64,000 bases of DNA from Oxalobacteraceae bacterium (GTDB taxonomy: Bacteria; Pseudomonadota; Gammaproteobacteria; Burkholderiales; Burkholderiaceae_D), in assembly GCA_947448025.1 (NCBI GenBank), contig CANFLV010000005.1:101653-165652 (forward strand), in the 5' to 3' direction. Shown piece by piece: positions 45,614 through 56,135 of the stretch. Both the position numbers and the translations under genes were made by a program. Position 1 is the stretch's first letter. Every line of letters starts with the position of its first letter. The notes beneath the pieces were generated by a model, which worked only from the letters and a program-made list of their open reading frames with translations, ran no database searches and was not told where the DNA came from.

Positions 45614-46954
45614 ATGACCTTGGTTTACGCCAGCCTCAATCACGCTTTGCGGGTTCCCCTCGCAACGGAAATTCATTCGCGACCATTTCTCAAGCTCGAT
45701 GTACCGGAATCGGTCACGCACTTGGCCGTTTATGGCAGCGATGATCCCCTTGCCCGGCACACACAAGAGTTGGCGCAACACGCAACGCTTGCCGATTTGT
45801 GTCGCCATTTCGGGGTCGCACCGCCGATTTTGGAGGCGAAATATTTTTATTATGATTTCGGCCAGTTTCGTCTCAAGTGGGAGTGCCACACAGAGTTCGC
45901 CACTTACACCTTCGCCGAACGTGCGGCGGTCGGCACGCCTCTGACCGACGCATTTGCGCGCATGCCGATCTTGCGAGTCCCGGAGCAATGGTTACTTGGA
46001 CTGCAGGGTAAGCTTTTTGTCGCTGCCCATGTCGTACTTGATCACGGTGACACTACGACTGAAGCGTTTGCGCAAGCACTGCCACAGGTGTTCGAAGGCA
46101 ATGTCCTCACCGGAAGTTTTGTGATGGACGGCGGTGAATTATGGACCGACTTTTCCATCCAGACGGATGGCTTTAGCCGCTTCGTGGTGCGCGACATTGG
46201 TATGCGTGCGCTTCAGGCGGGGCGCCTTGTGCAACGCGTCCTGGAAATTGAAACCTATCGCATGATGGCCTTGCTCGGTTTGCCTTATGCACAACGTGCC
46301 GCACCGGTTCTGAGCGGAATTGAAAGCGAACTTGTCAGCCTCGCCGACCGAATGTTGGATGCAGATGCTGCAGTATTCGATGCTCAGACTGAGCAGACTG
46401 GCGTATCCGACCGGGCCTTGCTCGGCAATATTACGCAGTTGGCTGCACGCCTTGAAAAGTTGTCACTGGATAATAGCTATCGGTTTTCTGCATCGAAGGC
46501 CTACTTCCGTCTCGTCAATGCCCGCATCGAGGAATTGCGCGAAGTCCGGATAGAAGGCATCCCGATGGTAGAGGAATTCATGGACCGCCGCCTGACCCCT
46601 GCCATGAATACCTGTGAAGCGATACTCGCGCGCCAGGACGCGCTGGCAAGGCGCATCGCCAACTCGAATGATTTGTTGCGTACGCGTGTCGGTATCGTAC
46701 AAGAAGCGCAAAATCGAAAAATTCTCCAGGCTATGAATGCCCGAGCGGCACAGCAACTTCAATTGCAGCAAGCCGTGGAGGGACTGTCGGTCGCTGCGAT
46801 CACTTATTATGTTGTGGGTTTGTTCAGTTACACCGGCAAGGCGGCCAAGGTATTGGGTTTGGCTGTAAATGTAGAAGCTATGGTGGGCATTTTGGTGCCT
46901 TTCGTCGCTGCTGGCGTGTGGCTAGGACTGCGGCGCATGCATCAGTTGCGATAA
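45614..46954 (+). CDS. DUF3422 membrane-anchored protein
   Basis: A 446-residue protein of the DUF3422 family, with the opening EIHSRPFLKLDVPESVTHL and the ECHTEFATYTF block. The middle is helical with coiled-coil character, and the last 70 residues contain two hydrophobic helices (AITYYVVGLFSYTGKA and GILVPFVAAGVWLG). It is therefore probably a cytoplasmic protein tethered to the inner membrane. The function is unknown. It is a single gene converging on modC. Confidence 0.9.
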   Translation: MTLVYASLNHALRVPLATEIHSRPFLKLDVPESVTHLAVYGSDDPLARHTQELAQHATLADLCRHFGVAPPILEAKYFYYDFGQFRLKWECHTEFATYTFAERAAVGTPLTDAFARMPILRVPEQWLLGLQGKLFVAAHVVLDHGDTTTEAFAQALPQVFEGNVLTGSFVMDGGELWTDFSIQTDGFSRFVVRDIGMRALQAGRLVQRVLEIETYRMMALLGLPYAQRAAPVLSGIESELVSLADRMLDADAAVFDAQTEQTGVSDRALLGNITQLAARLEKLSLDNSYRFSASKAYFRLVNARIEELREVRIEGIPMVEEFMDRRLTPAMNTCEAILARQDALARRIANSNDLLRTRVGIVQEAQNRKILQAMNARAAQQLQLQQAVEGLSVAAITYYVVGLFSYTGKAAKVLGLAVNVEAMVGILVPFVAAGVWLGLRRMHQLR

Positions 46955-47000
46955 TCTGTTTTTGCTGAGTATGGCTTGCAGTTTCAATCTGACGCTAGCG

Positions 47001-48089
47001 CTACTCTATGACTGCGACTGACTTCACCTGTACCCAGATGGTCATGCCTTTTTGTAAATTCAAAGCGCTAATCGCTCTTTTTGTGATCCTGGCTAATACA
47101 ATTGATTCTTCGCAGCGAATCTGAACCATGGCCTGTGAGGGATGTACATCATCCGCAATCGCTTCTATCCGACCTTGTAGATGATTTTGAATGCTGGTGT
47201 CGCGCGGTTCATCCACCGCTATGCTGACGTCGCGTGCGAGTACGCGCAGCCGAACCTGCTTTCCCAGTGGAATGTCGTTGTCGCGTACCCAAAGCCCACC
47301 ACCAGAAAATTCAATTTTTGCGAGGTGCCAAGCCTCATCCCGGTACCTGACATACCCATGCAGCAGAACCCCAGCATCGTCGCCAATGATCACAGGGCTG
47401 TCTATACGGGAGAACACGTCCTGCACTGCGCCGCGAACCTTAACCGAGCCACCATCCAGAACCACTAAATGATCGGCAAGCCGGGCGACTTCGTCAACTG
47501 AATGCGTCACGTACAACATCGGCATGCTCATCTCGTCTCTCAGTCTTTCCAGCCAGGGAAGTATCTCAAGGCGTCGTGCAAGATCCAGCGCCGCCAGCGG
47601 TTCATCCAGCAGCAAGAGGCGCGGCTGTGTTGCCAGTGCTCTGGCAATCGCGACACGTTGTCGTTCGCCACCTGAGAGGCTGGCGGCTTGGCGGCGCATC
47701 AAATGACCGATTCCCAGCAATTCGATAGCGTCTTTCAGGGCTTTGGCCGAACCCGCTTTTTTTGACCTTTTCTGGCCAAAGACCAGATTTTCGTGCACGG
47801 CCAGGTGTTCGAAGAGACTGGCTTCCTGAAACACATAGCCAAGGTCGCGTTGCCACGGCTGGGCAAATACCCGAGTCGCGCTATCTTGCCAAAGCGCTTG
47901 TCCAACGCGTATCAAACCTTCGGTTGGTCGTTCAAGTCCGGCAACACAACGCAGCAATGTAGTCTTGCCTGAACCCGACGCACCGAACAACACTGTGATG
48001 CCGTTCGCTGGCAAGGTGAGGTCTACCTTTAATTGAAATTCGCCACGCTCGAGCTTGAGGCAAATTCGCAAGGTTTCCAAGGTGTTCAT
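47001..48089 (-). CDS. modC: Molybdate ABC transporter ATP-binding protein
   Basis: A 362-residue ATPase. Walker A is GASGSGKTT, the signature is LSGGERQR, Walker B is LLLLDEPL and the switch region is [11 protein letters not shown]-terminal MOP/TOBE domain ([13 protein letters not shown] onward) binds oxyanion and gates transport, as in ModC. It overlaps modB by four bases. The complex imports molybdate (or tungstate), the likely metal source for the IorAB enzyme in this window. Confidence 0.93.
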   Translation of the reverse strand: MNTLETLRICLKLERGEFQLKVDLTLPANGITVLFGASGSGKTTLLRCVAGLERPTEGLIRVGQALWQDSATRVFAQPWQRDLGYVFQEASLFEHLAVHENLVFGQKRSKKAGSAKALKDAIELLGIGHLMRRQAASLSGGERQRVAIARALATQPRLLLLDEPLAALDLARRLEILPWLERLRDEMSMPMLYVTHSVDEVARLADHLVVLDGGSVKVRGAVQDVFSRIDSPVIIGDDAGVLLHGYVRYRDEAWHLAKIEFSGGGLWVRDNDIPLGKQVRLRVLARDVSIAVDEPRDTSIQNHLQGRIEAIADDVHPSQAMVQIRCEESIVLARITKRAISALNLQKGMTIWVQVKSVAVIE

Positions 48090-48775
48090 GGCAACACCCG
48101 GTCAATTCGGCGGCGCAGCATCGAGAGTGCCAATAAAACACCAAATGAGAAAAGCAACATGCCGCCGGCAAGCCAATGCGCCTGCGTGTATTCCATGGCT
48201 TCTACGTGCCCGTAGATCTGGGTGGAAATCACGCGGGTTTTGCCGGGGATATTCCCGCCTATCATCAGGACAACACCGAACTCCCCAACGGTATGCGCAA
48301 AACTCAGGATGGCTGCCGTCAGAATTCCGGGACGCGCGAGTGGTAGTGCCACTGAAAAGAACGCGTCCAGAGGGCTGGCGCCTAAGGTATAGGCCACTTC
48401 CATCGGGCGCGATCCCATGGATTCAAAAGCGTGTTGCATGGGTTGTACCGCGAATGGGAGCGAGAAAATCACCGAGCCGATCAACAGTCCCGTGAAGGTG
48501 AATGACAGCACGCCCCAGCCCAGCATCTGGGTGAGTTGTCCAAGCGGTCCATGCGGCCCCATTGCGACGAGCAGATAAAAACCAAGCACGGACGGCGGCA
48601 GCACCAGCGGCAAGGTGACCAATGCACTAATAGGCGCGCGCCATCGGGACTGCGTCTGTGATAACCACCAGGCCAAAGGCGTGGCGAGGATAAGCAGCAC
48701 ACCCGTGGCCATGATTGCCAACTCAAGGGTCAGGCGAATGGCACTCAATGCCTCTTGATTCAATGGGAAATCCAT
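48086..48775 (-). CDS. modB: Molybdate ABC transporter permease
   Basis: A 229-residue inner-membrane protein with five or six helices. The coupling segment [17 protein letters not shown] contains the EAA-like motif. [41 protein letters not shown] is typical of ModB over residues 150-190. It forms the channel through which ModA-bound molybdate enters. It overlaps modC by four bases and lies 45 bases after modA. Confidence 0.93.
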   Translation of the reverse strand: MDFPLNQEALSAIRLTLELAIMATGVLLILATPLAWWLSQTQSRWRAPISALVTLPLVLPPSVLGFYLLVAMGPHGPLGQLTQMLGWGVLSFTFTGLLIGSVIFSLPFAVQPMQHAFESMGSRPMEVAYTLGASPLDAFFSVALPLARPGILTAAILSFAHTVGEFGVVLMIGGNIPGKTRVISTQIYGHVEAMEYTQAHWLAGGMLLFSFGVLLALSMLRRRIDRVLP

Positions 48776-48820
48776 GGCTCGATTTATCTATCCCGGTCTT
48801 CAGGATGCTGCGTGACAATA

Positions 48821-50209
<1,389 letters not shown>

Positions 50210-50614
50210 ATGAATCATCAACACTGTTCGCCAGGCTTGACCCCGTTTGCGCTGGCCTTGGCAGCGGCACTGGCCACCATGGTGCCGACTGTGACGTTTG
50301 CGGCCAACTGCATCGTGGCGGGTTCGATCACATGGAGTGCAGATAACTGTGTGATCACACCCACCGATACAGTGGCGGGCATCAGCACATAGACGTTGGT
50401 GGGCACCCTCACTAACAGTGGCATGATCACGAATCCTATTTTCGCAGTGAGCGTTAATCCCGGCGGTAGTATTGGTGAGCTAAACAATACGATCGACGGC
50501 AGTATCGTCAGCACGCTCAATGACGGGAATCCTTATGTAGCTGTAAAAAATGCCGGCACGATTGCAACCCTAAGTAATAGCGGCGTCATCACCGGCATTG
50601 GCGCCGCAGCTTAG
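50210..50614 (+). pseudogene. Truncated, stop-interrupted autotransporter-type adhesin fragment
   Basis: An ATG behind TTTCAGGAGAACACG opens a frame with a good signal peptide (LALAAALATMVPTVTFA). It is interrupted in frame by TAG at 50390-50392. The same frame continues with NSG/NAGTI-type passenger repeats (LTNSGMITNP, KNAGTIATLSNSGVITG) to a stop at 50614. Such repeats belong to long autotransporter or filamentous adhesins, but no barrel domain exists here. It is read as a decayed 5' remnant. Confidence 0.65.
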
Positions 50615-50702
50615 TTTTGATACGGCACTGCAGTCGGAAGCGGAATGCCTGGCCTTGACGGAAGCGTTTCTTGCCGCGTTTTTTTAACCCCACCCATCTC
50701 AC

Positions 50703-51185
50703 ATGTCGGATCCGCAGGTGCACTGTACTTTTGTGGGTAATCCTCACTGGCTGAACCTGAACGGATCGGCGATGACAAAAATCGTAGACGACAATCCGCA
50801 TCCTTTTACGCTGACCGGGGAAATAGCAGAAGACCAGAAACGTCAGTATTTGCTCGCCAGTCATGTCTTTTGTTCGTCATCAGGTGATGAAATTTTTGGC
50901 ATGGCGGTACTGGAAGCGGCGTCCCTCGGCTTGCCGCTGGTAGTTTCAGATCTGCCCTGCTACCGAGGTATCTGGCAGCATGGCGTGAATACATTGATGG
51001 CGCCGGTCGATGCCATCGACTGTTTGTCCTGGAACCTGTCGGCACTGACGCGCGACAAGCTTCTTGCCTCCCGCCCTTGCAAGGTCGCCATGCTGAGCTC
51101 TGCGCGATTCACTGAGGATCGCTTTATTCGCGGCATGAATGATGCGCTCAAGCAGGCGATGGAAGACCCGATTCATTGGGCCTGA
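50703..51185 (+). pseudogene. C-terminal fragment of a GT4-type glycosyltransferase
   Basis: A 160-residue frame containing the GT-B C-terminal nucleotide-sugar site: TLTGEIAEDQKRQYLLASHV and SSSGDEIFGMAVLEAASLGLP, with the conserved Glu residues and LVVSD. The N-terminal acceptor domain (some 200 residues) is absent, and an in-frame stop lies at 50685. The fragment is probably inactive. It abuts another glycosyltransferase remnant. Confidence 0.7.
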
Positions 51186-51186
51186 T

Positions 51187-51459
51187 TCAGCGGGTTGCGC
51201 AGGGAAGTTTGTCGAGGAAATACCTTACGACCCCTGTCTGTATTTTCATGGCGAAGAGCGAAGACTGGCAGTGCGCTCCGATACCCGCGGCTGGCATATT
51301 TTTCATCCGATCTGGACGCCTGTCTTCTATTTCCACATACTAACGAACACGCCGCATAAGACGCATCACTGGCATGGTCAGGAGCGATTGGCATCGTTCC
51401 TTCATCAGCGCCTATTTGCTAGAGATGGTAAAGCAAAGGCTTATGCAACTTTTGTGTGA
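51187..51459 (+). pseudogene. Remnant of a GlcNAc-transferase-like (GT60-type) gene, left piece
   Basis: The frame reads EIPYDPCLYFHGEERRLAVR, then SDTRGWHIFHP and THHWHGQE. This resembles the end of bacterial GT60-like glycosyltransferases (VPYDPxLFFxGEExxLxxR.THGWDxxxP....HW). The N-terminal half is missing. A related piece occurs at 54184-54330, on the far side of the restriction-modification genes. The stretch 51460-51797 has no gene and is AT-rich. Confidence 0.6.
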
Positions 51460-51797
51460 TGATGTGCCTTACCGGGTGCTTACGGTCTTTGCCTGCAAGG
51501 CAGTCTGGCGCAATTCAAGGATTTTCCCGGAATTGACTACTAAATGAAGGTAATTACTGAGCGATATGAGGGGCTTTTGGTTTGATTTGCAATGGCATTA
51601 ATGCAATATAATTTATATTTACACCAATAAATGTTTTGAAAGTTTTTCCAAGATAGTAATATTATGATTCTAGGTTTTCCCTTCAGCATGAAAAGCAGAT
51701 TCAAATGTTATAAAATTTTTTGAGGAAATTGTTTTTTGGCAAAACACCTTTAATTTGGGCTCGAGATTGCGGCAATAAATAGTCGATGGAGGTAATC

Positions 51798-52520
51798 ATG
51801 AATGAAGCGGAACGAAAAAAAATTTTAGTACAGGTGAAAGATTGGTTTCGCACCGTCATATTGCCGAACCATATAGCGAATACAGTAAAACTAGTTAGCT
51901 CAGAAGAATTCAATATCAACCCGTTTTTGGCGCCTTACCTAGCGGCGTTCTTCACAGGTGAACTTACACCGGAATCTATTTCGAAGGCACTGCTTTATCC
52001 GAGAGTTCTTGGCACCTCTATAACGACATCATTTGGTACGAACATTCAAAGATTTATTACGGACGTTCTTATAAATTCTTTTGGATCCATTGTTCCAGGG
52101 ATTGATATAGAATTTATTGATTCGCTCGACGGGAGGCGTAAGTATTGCCAATGCAAACTTGGACCTAACACGATTAACAGGGATGATGTCGTGACCATAA
52201 AAGACCATTTTCGCGCAGCTCGAAATTTAGGCAGAACGAACAATGTGCAGGTCGTTCAGCATGACCTTGTTGTCGGAATACTATATGGTGAGTTAGGCAA
52301 TGAAAGCGCTCATTACAAAACACTCAGGGATGTGCATGACCACCCCTTGTATATCGGCAGTGAATTTTGGCATCGTCTCACCGGTGACGAAAATTTTTAT
52401 CGGGATCTGCGTCTCGCAATTGCTGAGGTGGCGACCGAAGCCAAGGGATCCAGTCTTCTAGCAGGAGTTGAAAGGGAACTTGCAGCTACTCCCTTTGTTC
52501 AACATTTGGCTGGACGATAG
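51798..52520 (+). CDS. Type II restriction endonuclease, PmeII family
   Basis: A 240-residue endonuclease. The block NPFLAPYLAAFFTGELTPES, then KALLYPRVLGTSITTSFGT and GIDIEFIDSLDGRRKYCQCK, follow the PmeII family as I recall it. The acidic residues and Q-C-K make a PD-(D/E)xK-type site, and GPNTINRDDVVTI comes next. ATG at 51798 is preferred because GGAGG lies six bases before it. It converges on the methyltransferase at 52721. The recognition sequence cannot be read. AT-rich composition marks it as acquired. Confidence 0.82.
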   Translation: MNEAERKKILVQVKDWFRTVILPNHIANTVKLVSSEEFNINPFLAPYLAAFFTGELTPESISKALLYPRVLGTSITTSFGTNIQRFITDVLINSFGSIVPGIDIEFIDSLDGRRKYCQCKLGPNTINRDDVVTIKDHFRAARNLGRTNNVQVVQHDLVVGILYGELGNESAHYKTLRDVHDHPLYIGSEFWHRLTGDENFYRDLRLAIAEVATEAKGSSLLAGVERELAATPFVQHLAGR

Positions 52521-52720
52521 TGAAGCATAGTCAGAGATCTCATCTATTTCGACGTTTTTCTGCAAGAATATTTTTCATTTAAGGTAGTTTTTAACACTAT
52601 TTCAAACTTAATTTTTGGCGAGAATTGTTAATGACTTGCCTTGTTAGAAGACCATTTCTGGCGGGGTTAAGGCAATCTATTTTGATCTAACAAGTTAAGT
52701 TATCGTCGCATATCGTTGCA

Positions 52721-53980
52721 CTACAATAGTTCTAATTGACCCGACTTATATTCGTCATATGAGGGCAATTCGTCCATCATTGAATAGTCGGCTTTTCCAC
52801 TAAGCATCGCTATTAGACACTGGCCGATATGAAAGCCCAGATTTACAGGTACTGCATTGCCAATTTGTTTGTATTGAGAGCTGACAGATCCATCGAATTG
52901 CCAATCGTCAGGGAAAGTTTGGATTCGAGCATATTCGCGAATATTCAACGGCCGAGTCTCTTCTGGATGACATCTTTCAGTCTGCTTCTGTGCTGGTGAG
53001 CAAGTCAAAGTAAGGGATGGCTCGTCCCATGCCAACCTCCTTGCCATTCCTGTCTTTCCCCCGCCGAGGAAATAGCTACCGCCCATATATTCTTTCTGAA
53101 GCTCAATAGGTAAGTCCCGCCAATATCCTCCGGGGGGAATTAGTTTCAATACGTCGTGTTTTTTCTTTGGATATTCTTGCCCTTGGGAGGGAGGGACATC
53201 CTGCAACGCTTCACGCATCGACACAGTGTAATCCCGCTCTTTTGGGAACAGGATCGGAAAATCAAGATCTTTTCTTACCGCGACGATTACTAGTCTTTCA
53301 CGTTTTTGTGGGACATCAAAATATTGCGCGCGTAGCACCTTATAAGCAACTCGATATCCGAGTTCGTCGAAGATGGATAACATTGCCTTCAATGTTCTTC
53401 CATTATCATGGGCGAGAAGGCCTCGTACATTTTCGCCGACCGCAATTTTAGGTCTCACTTCGTTGATGCATCTGGCCAGCTCATAAAATAAGGTCCCGCG
53501 AGCATCCTCGAAACCCAGTTGGTTTCCCGCAAAGCTAAACGCTTGGCATGGAAACCCCCCAGTTACGATATCAGCCGTCAACCCCTCAAACGAATATTGT
53601 CGAACGTCTGAGCAGATGACTTTCCAATCCGGCCTGTTTAGTTTTAGTGTTGATGCCGCATTTTTATCAATTTCAACCAATAGGTTGTGTTTTATCCCAG
53701 CATTTTCCATGCCGAGTGCAAGTCCGCCTGCCCCGGCAAATAACTCGATGCTGGAATATTTTTTTACCCTTGTGTTTTTCAACACTACAAAACGGCTGTG
53801 TTGAGCTTCCCTACCTACGTATTTATCGTGCGCACGACGCAATTCTTCCATGTCAAAAACACGGTAGTTCTTCTCATCACGCCTCGCTTTGATCAGACCT
53901 TTCTTCTCCCAGCGTCGGATTGTATCAACTGAGACATCCAGCAATTTGGAAGCGTCCGATACAGTAGTTAAATTAGTCAT
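52721..53980 (-). CDS. C5-cytosine DNA methyltransferase with MerR-like N-terminal domain
   Basis: A 419-residue enzyme. Residues 1-60 form a MerR-type helix-turn-helix (TTVSDASKLLDVSVDTIRRW, then EKKGLIKARRDEKNYRVF). The methyltransferase has motif I FAGAGGLALGM, the catalytic PCQ in TGGFPCQAFSF, ENVRGLLAHDNG, QKRERLVIV, a recognition region at about 270-340 and RIQTFPDDW, with the final GNAVPVNLG. ATG at 53980 follows GAGAG. It should protect host DNA from the convergent PmeII-type endonuclease. The fused helix-turn-helix suggests it also represses its own or the endonuclease promoter. AT-rich codon use. Confidence 0.92.
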   Translation of the reverse strand: MTNLTTVSDASKLLDVSVDTIRRWEKKGLIKARRDEKNYRVFDMEELRRAHDKYVGREAQHSRFVVLKNTRVKKYSSIELFAGAGGLALGMENAGIKHNLLVEIDKNAASTLKLNRPDWKVICSDVRQYSFEGLTADIVTGGFPCQAFSFAGNQLGFEDARGTLFYELARCINEVRPKIAVGENVRGLLAHDNGRTLKAMLSIFDELGYRVAYKVLRAQYFDVPQKRERLVIVAVRKDLDFPILFPKERDYTVSMREALQDVPPSQGQEYPKKKHDVLKLIPPGGYWRDLPIELQKEYMGGSYFLGGGKTGMARRLAWDEPSLTLTCSPAQKQTERCHPEETRPLNIREYARIQTFPDDWQFDGSVSSQYKQIGNAVPVNLGFHIGQCLIAMLSGKADYSMMDELPSYDEYKSGQLELL

Positions 53981-54183
53981 ATATCTCTCAATTTGTAACC
54001 ATTGCATATGCATAGGTTATTTTGAGCGGTTTCTGAATTTTGTGCAAGCGACTTGGCTACATGAGGAAATTCGGCGACATAGAAGGGACTTCAAGCGAAA
54101 ATCTAGGAATGAAATGCACGACGCCAAAATCTGGGACACCCGCTACTCATTACGCTACTCATTACGACTTTCACCTTCAGCTG

Positions 54184-54330
54184 CTGGGGTAATAGCCTAC
54201 CGCTTCTACATGGTCGACAGCGCTCCGCATGAAACCCATCACTGGCATGGTCAGGTCTATGGGCAGCCTTCCATTACCAGTGCGTATCAGAACGCTTGAG
54301 CCAGGCAAGGCTGATGCAACTCTTGTGTGG
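54184..54330 (+). pseudogene. Remnant of the GlcNAc-transferase-like gene, right piece
   Basis: The translated FYMVDSAPHETHHWHGQVYG parallels HILTNTPHKTHHWHGQERL of the left remnant. In DNA, 54237-54255 is identical to 51364-51382, and 54309-54329 matches 51438-51458 at all but two positions. It is the far-side homologue bracketing the restriction-modification cassette. Bases 54014-54183 and 54331-54448 contain no gene. Confidence 0.55.
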
Positions 54331-54448
54331 CGGTGGCTCGTCTGGGGCTAATGGGCTTGGGAGTGAACGATCTGGCGCAGTGGCCAGCGAAATGTTCGAA
54401 CTCGGTGAAGTGTTCGTCGTGCTTATTTTTGCTAGTCGTGGTGGACGC

Positions 54449-55321
54449 TCATTCTTTGACTAACTGTTCGCGAATCGATTGTAGTTCTTGCTGATGCTTT
54501 TTATCGAGCTGAGGGTAGTGCATTTTCAGGCTCTCGAAGGTCTCGAGAATGATCTGCGCGACGATCAATCGTGCGTTTTTTTTGTCGTCAGCGGGGACGA
54601 CATACCAAGGTGCATGCGGGGTACTGGTTGCGCTTAAGCATTGCTCGTATGCGTGCATGTATTGCTTCCAAAACTGCCGCTCGTTGATATCGGCCATACT
54701 GAATTTCCAGTTTTTTTCCGGATCGTCGATACGGTCTAAAAAGCGTTTGCGTTGCTCATCTTTTGATAGATGGAGAAAAAATTTGATGACATGTGTGCCA
54801 TTGCGATGGAGATGGCTTTCCAAATCCAGAATGGAACGGTATCGATCCTGCCAGATGGTGGATTCCTCCAGAGATGATTCTGACAGGCCTTGACTGATCA
54901 AAATTTCAGGATGCACACGTACAATTAACACCTCTTCGTAGTAAGACCGATTGAAGATGCCAATTCGACCACGCTCAGGCAAACATTGCGTGGTGCGCCA
55001 TAAGAAGTCGTGTTCCATCTCTTGCACACTCGGATGTTTGAAACTGAATACCTGGCAACCTTGGGGGTTGATACCAGACATCACATGTTTAATGGCGCCA
55101 TCCTTGCCCGCTGCGTCCATCGCCTGAAAAATCAACAGGATTGCACATTGGTTCGACGCGTAGTGGAGTTGCTGAAATTTGCTTAGCTTGGCGACTTGAT
55201 GTTCGAGATATATCTGAGACTTGTCTTCGGAACTGTAGACCGGATCAATCCGGGTTGGCCATTTATCAAGATTAACTTTTTTGCCTTCTGGTATTTGAAA
55301 ATTCTCGATATCAATCTTCAT
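54449..55321 (-). CDS. ppk2: PPK2-family polyphosphate kinase
   Basis: A 290-residue PPK2 enzyme. The Walker A-like site is [19 protein letters not shown], followed by FSFKHPS and the Walker B/lid region [39 protein letters not shown] and [12 protein letters not shown] complete the pattern. It transfers phosphate between polyphosphate and nucleotides (NDP/NMP). ATG at 55321 has AAGGA at six bases; an ATG two codons upstream is also possible. It is a stand-alone gene on the minus strand. Confidence 0.93.
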   Translation of the reverse strand: MKIDIENFQIPEGKKVNLDKWPTRIDPVYSSEDKSQIYLEHQVAKLSKFQQLHYASNQCAILLIFQAMDAAGKDGAIKHVMSGINPQGCQVFSFKHPSVQEMEHDFLWRTTQCLPERGRIGIFNRSYYEEVLIVRVHPEILISQGLSESSLEESTIWQDRYRSILDLESHLHRNGTHVIKFFLHLSKDEQRKRFLDRIDDPEKNWKFSMADINERQFWKQYMHAYEQCLSATSTPHAPWYVVPADDKKNARLIVAQIILETFESLKMHYPQLDKKHQQELQSIREQLVKE

Positions 55322-55592
55322 TTTCATTCCTTTTTCAGTGCTTCGAAGCCAGAGATAACATCAAATAACGCCTCTTCAATTCTGGGCGGTCCCAAGTATC
55401 AAGTGCAACACCTGGTTAATGAATAGAATCGGCTTGCAGTTTTAATCGTGCAATAAGCTCAGTATAAACAAGGAGTGGTGATTTCCATTGTTGACGATAG
55501 CCCAGACTGACCCACTTCGAGCAATATATTTCATCCAAATTTGATCCACGTGATTGAATCACCTGCTCAATGAATGGGCAGGGAGACAGGGA

Positions 55593-55823
55593 GTGATTAC
55601 AGTGGGCATGTTAGCCAAGATCAGGTGGATGTATATCCGCGAGAAGTTATCGATTCGCGAGATCGCCAGACACATGCACCTTTCGCGTAATACGGTGAGG
55701 CAGTGGCTGAAGTCGCCGGAGATTAGTGAACCGAAATATCCCTAGCGGCGCAAATCCAGCGTTGTCGATCCATATGTGGATCAACTGCGCAGCTGGCTCG
55801 AAACCGATGCCCAGTTTCGTCAA
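55593..55823 (+). pseudogene. IS21-family IstA N-terminal remnant
   Basis: The frame LAKIRWMYIREKLSIREIAR and HLSRNTVRQWLKS is the helix-turn-helix of IS21 IstA transposases. A TAG at 55743-55745 interrupts it, after which RKSSVVDPYVDQLRSWLETD continues in frame. No catalytic domain or istB remains. The stretch 55824-56045 has no supported gene. Confidence 0.75.
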
Positions 55824-56045
55824 AAAACACGGGTTCGGTCGGGCTCAACACGGCGATACTCATGGCACCAACCATTCCAATAAGCCAGTGGACTACCTCT
55901 GAGACTATTCAGCAGCGCATAGGATGGATAGAGGCAGATGTCATTGGCCACATGCGGCTCGAATTCCCTACCTGTGTGTGGATCAGAAGAGTCGTGTTTT
56001 CGAAATTGACTGTTTTGCGATGCAAAATAAAAAAACGCCCAGCAT

Positions 56046-56079
56046 AAAAAATAACGGCCCGCCATCATTCTGGCGAGCC
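56046..56079 (-). terminator. Terminator of acnB (minus strand)
   Basis: On the minus strand GGCTCGCCA pairs with TGGCGGGCC (one wobble) around a six-base loop. Four bases later a T-run follows. It lies about 57 bases past the acnB stop. Confidence 0.75.
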
Positions 56080-56135
56080 GCTTCTTGTACTGCACACCCT
56101 GTCCAGCCAAGTTCGACCAGACAGTTCTCTAACGC

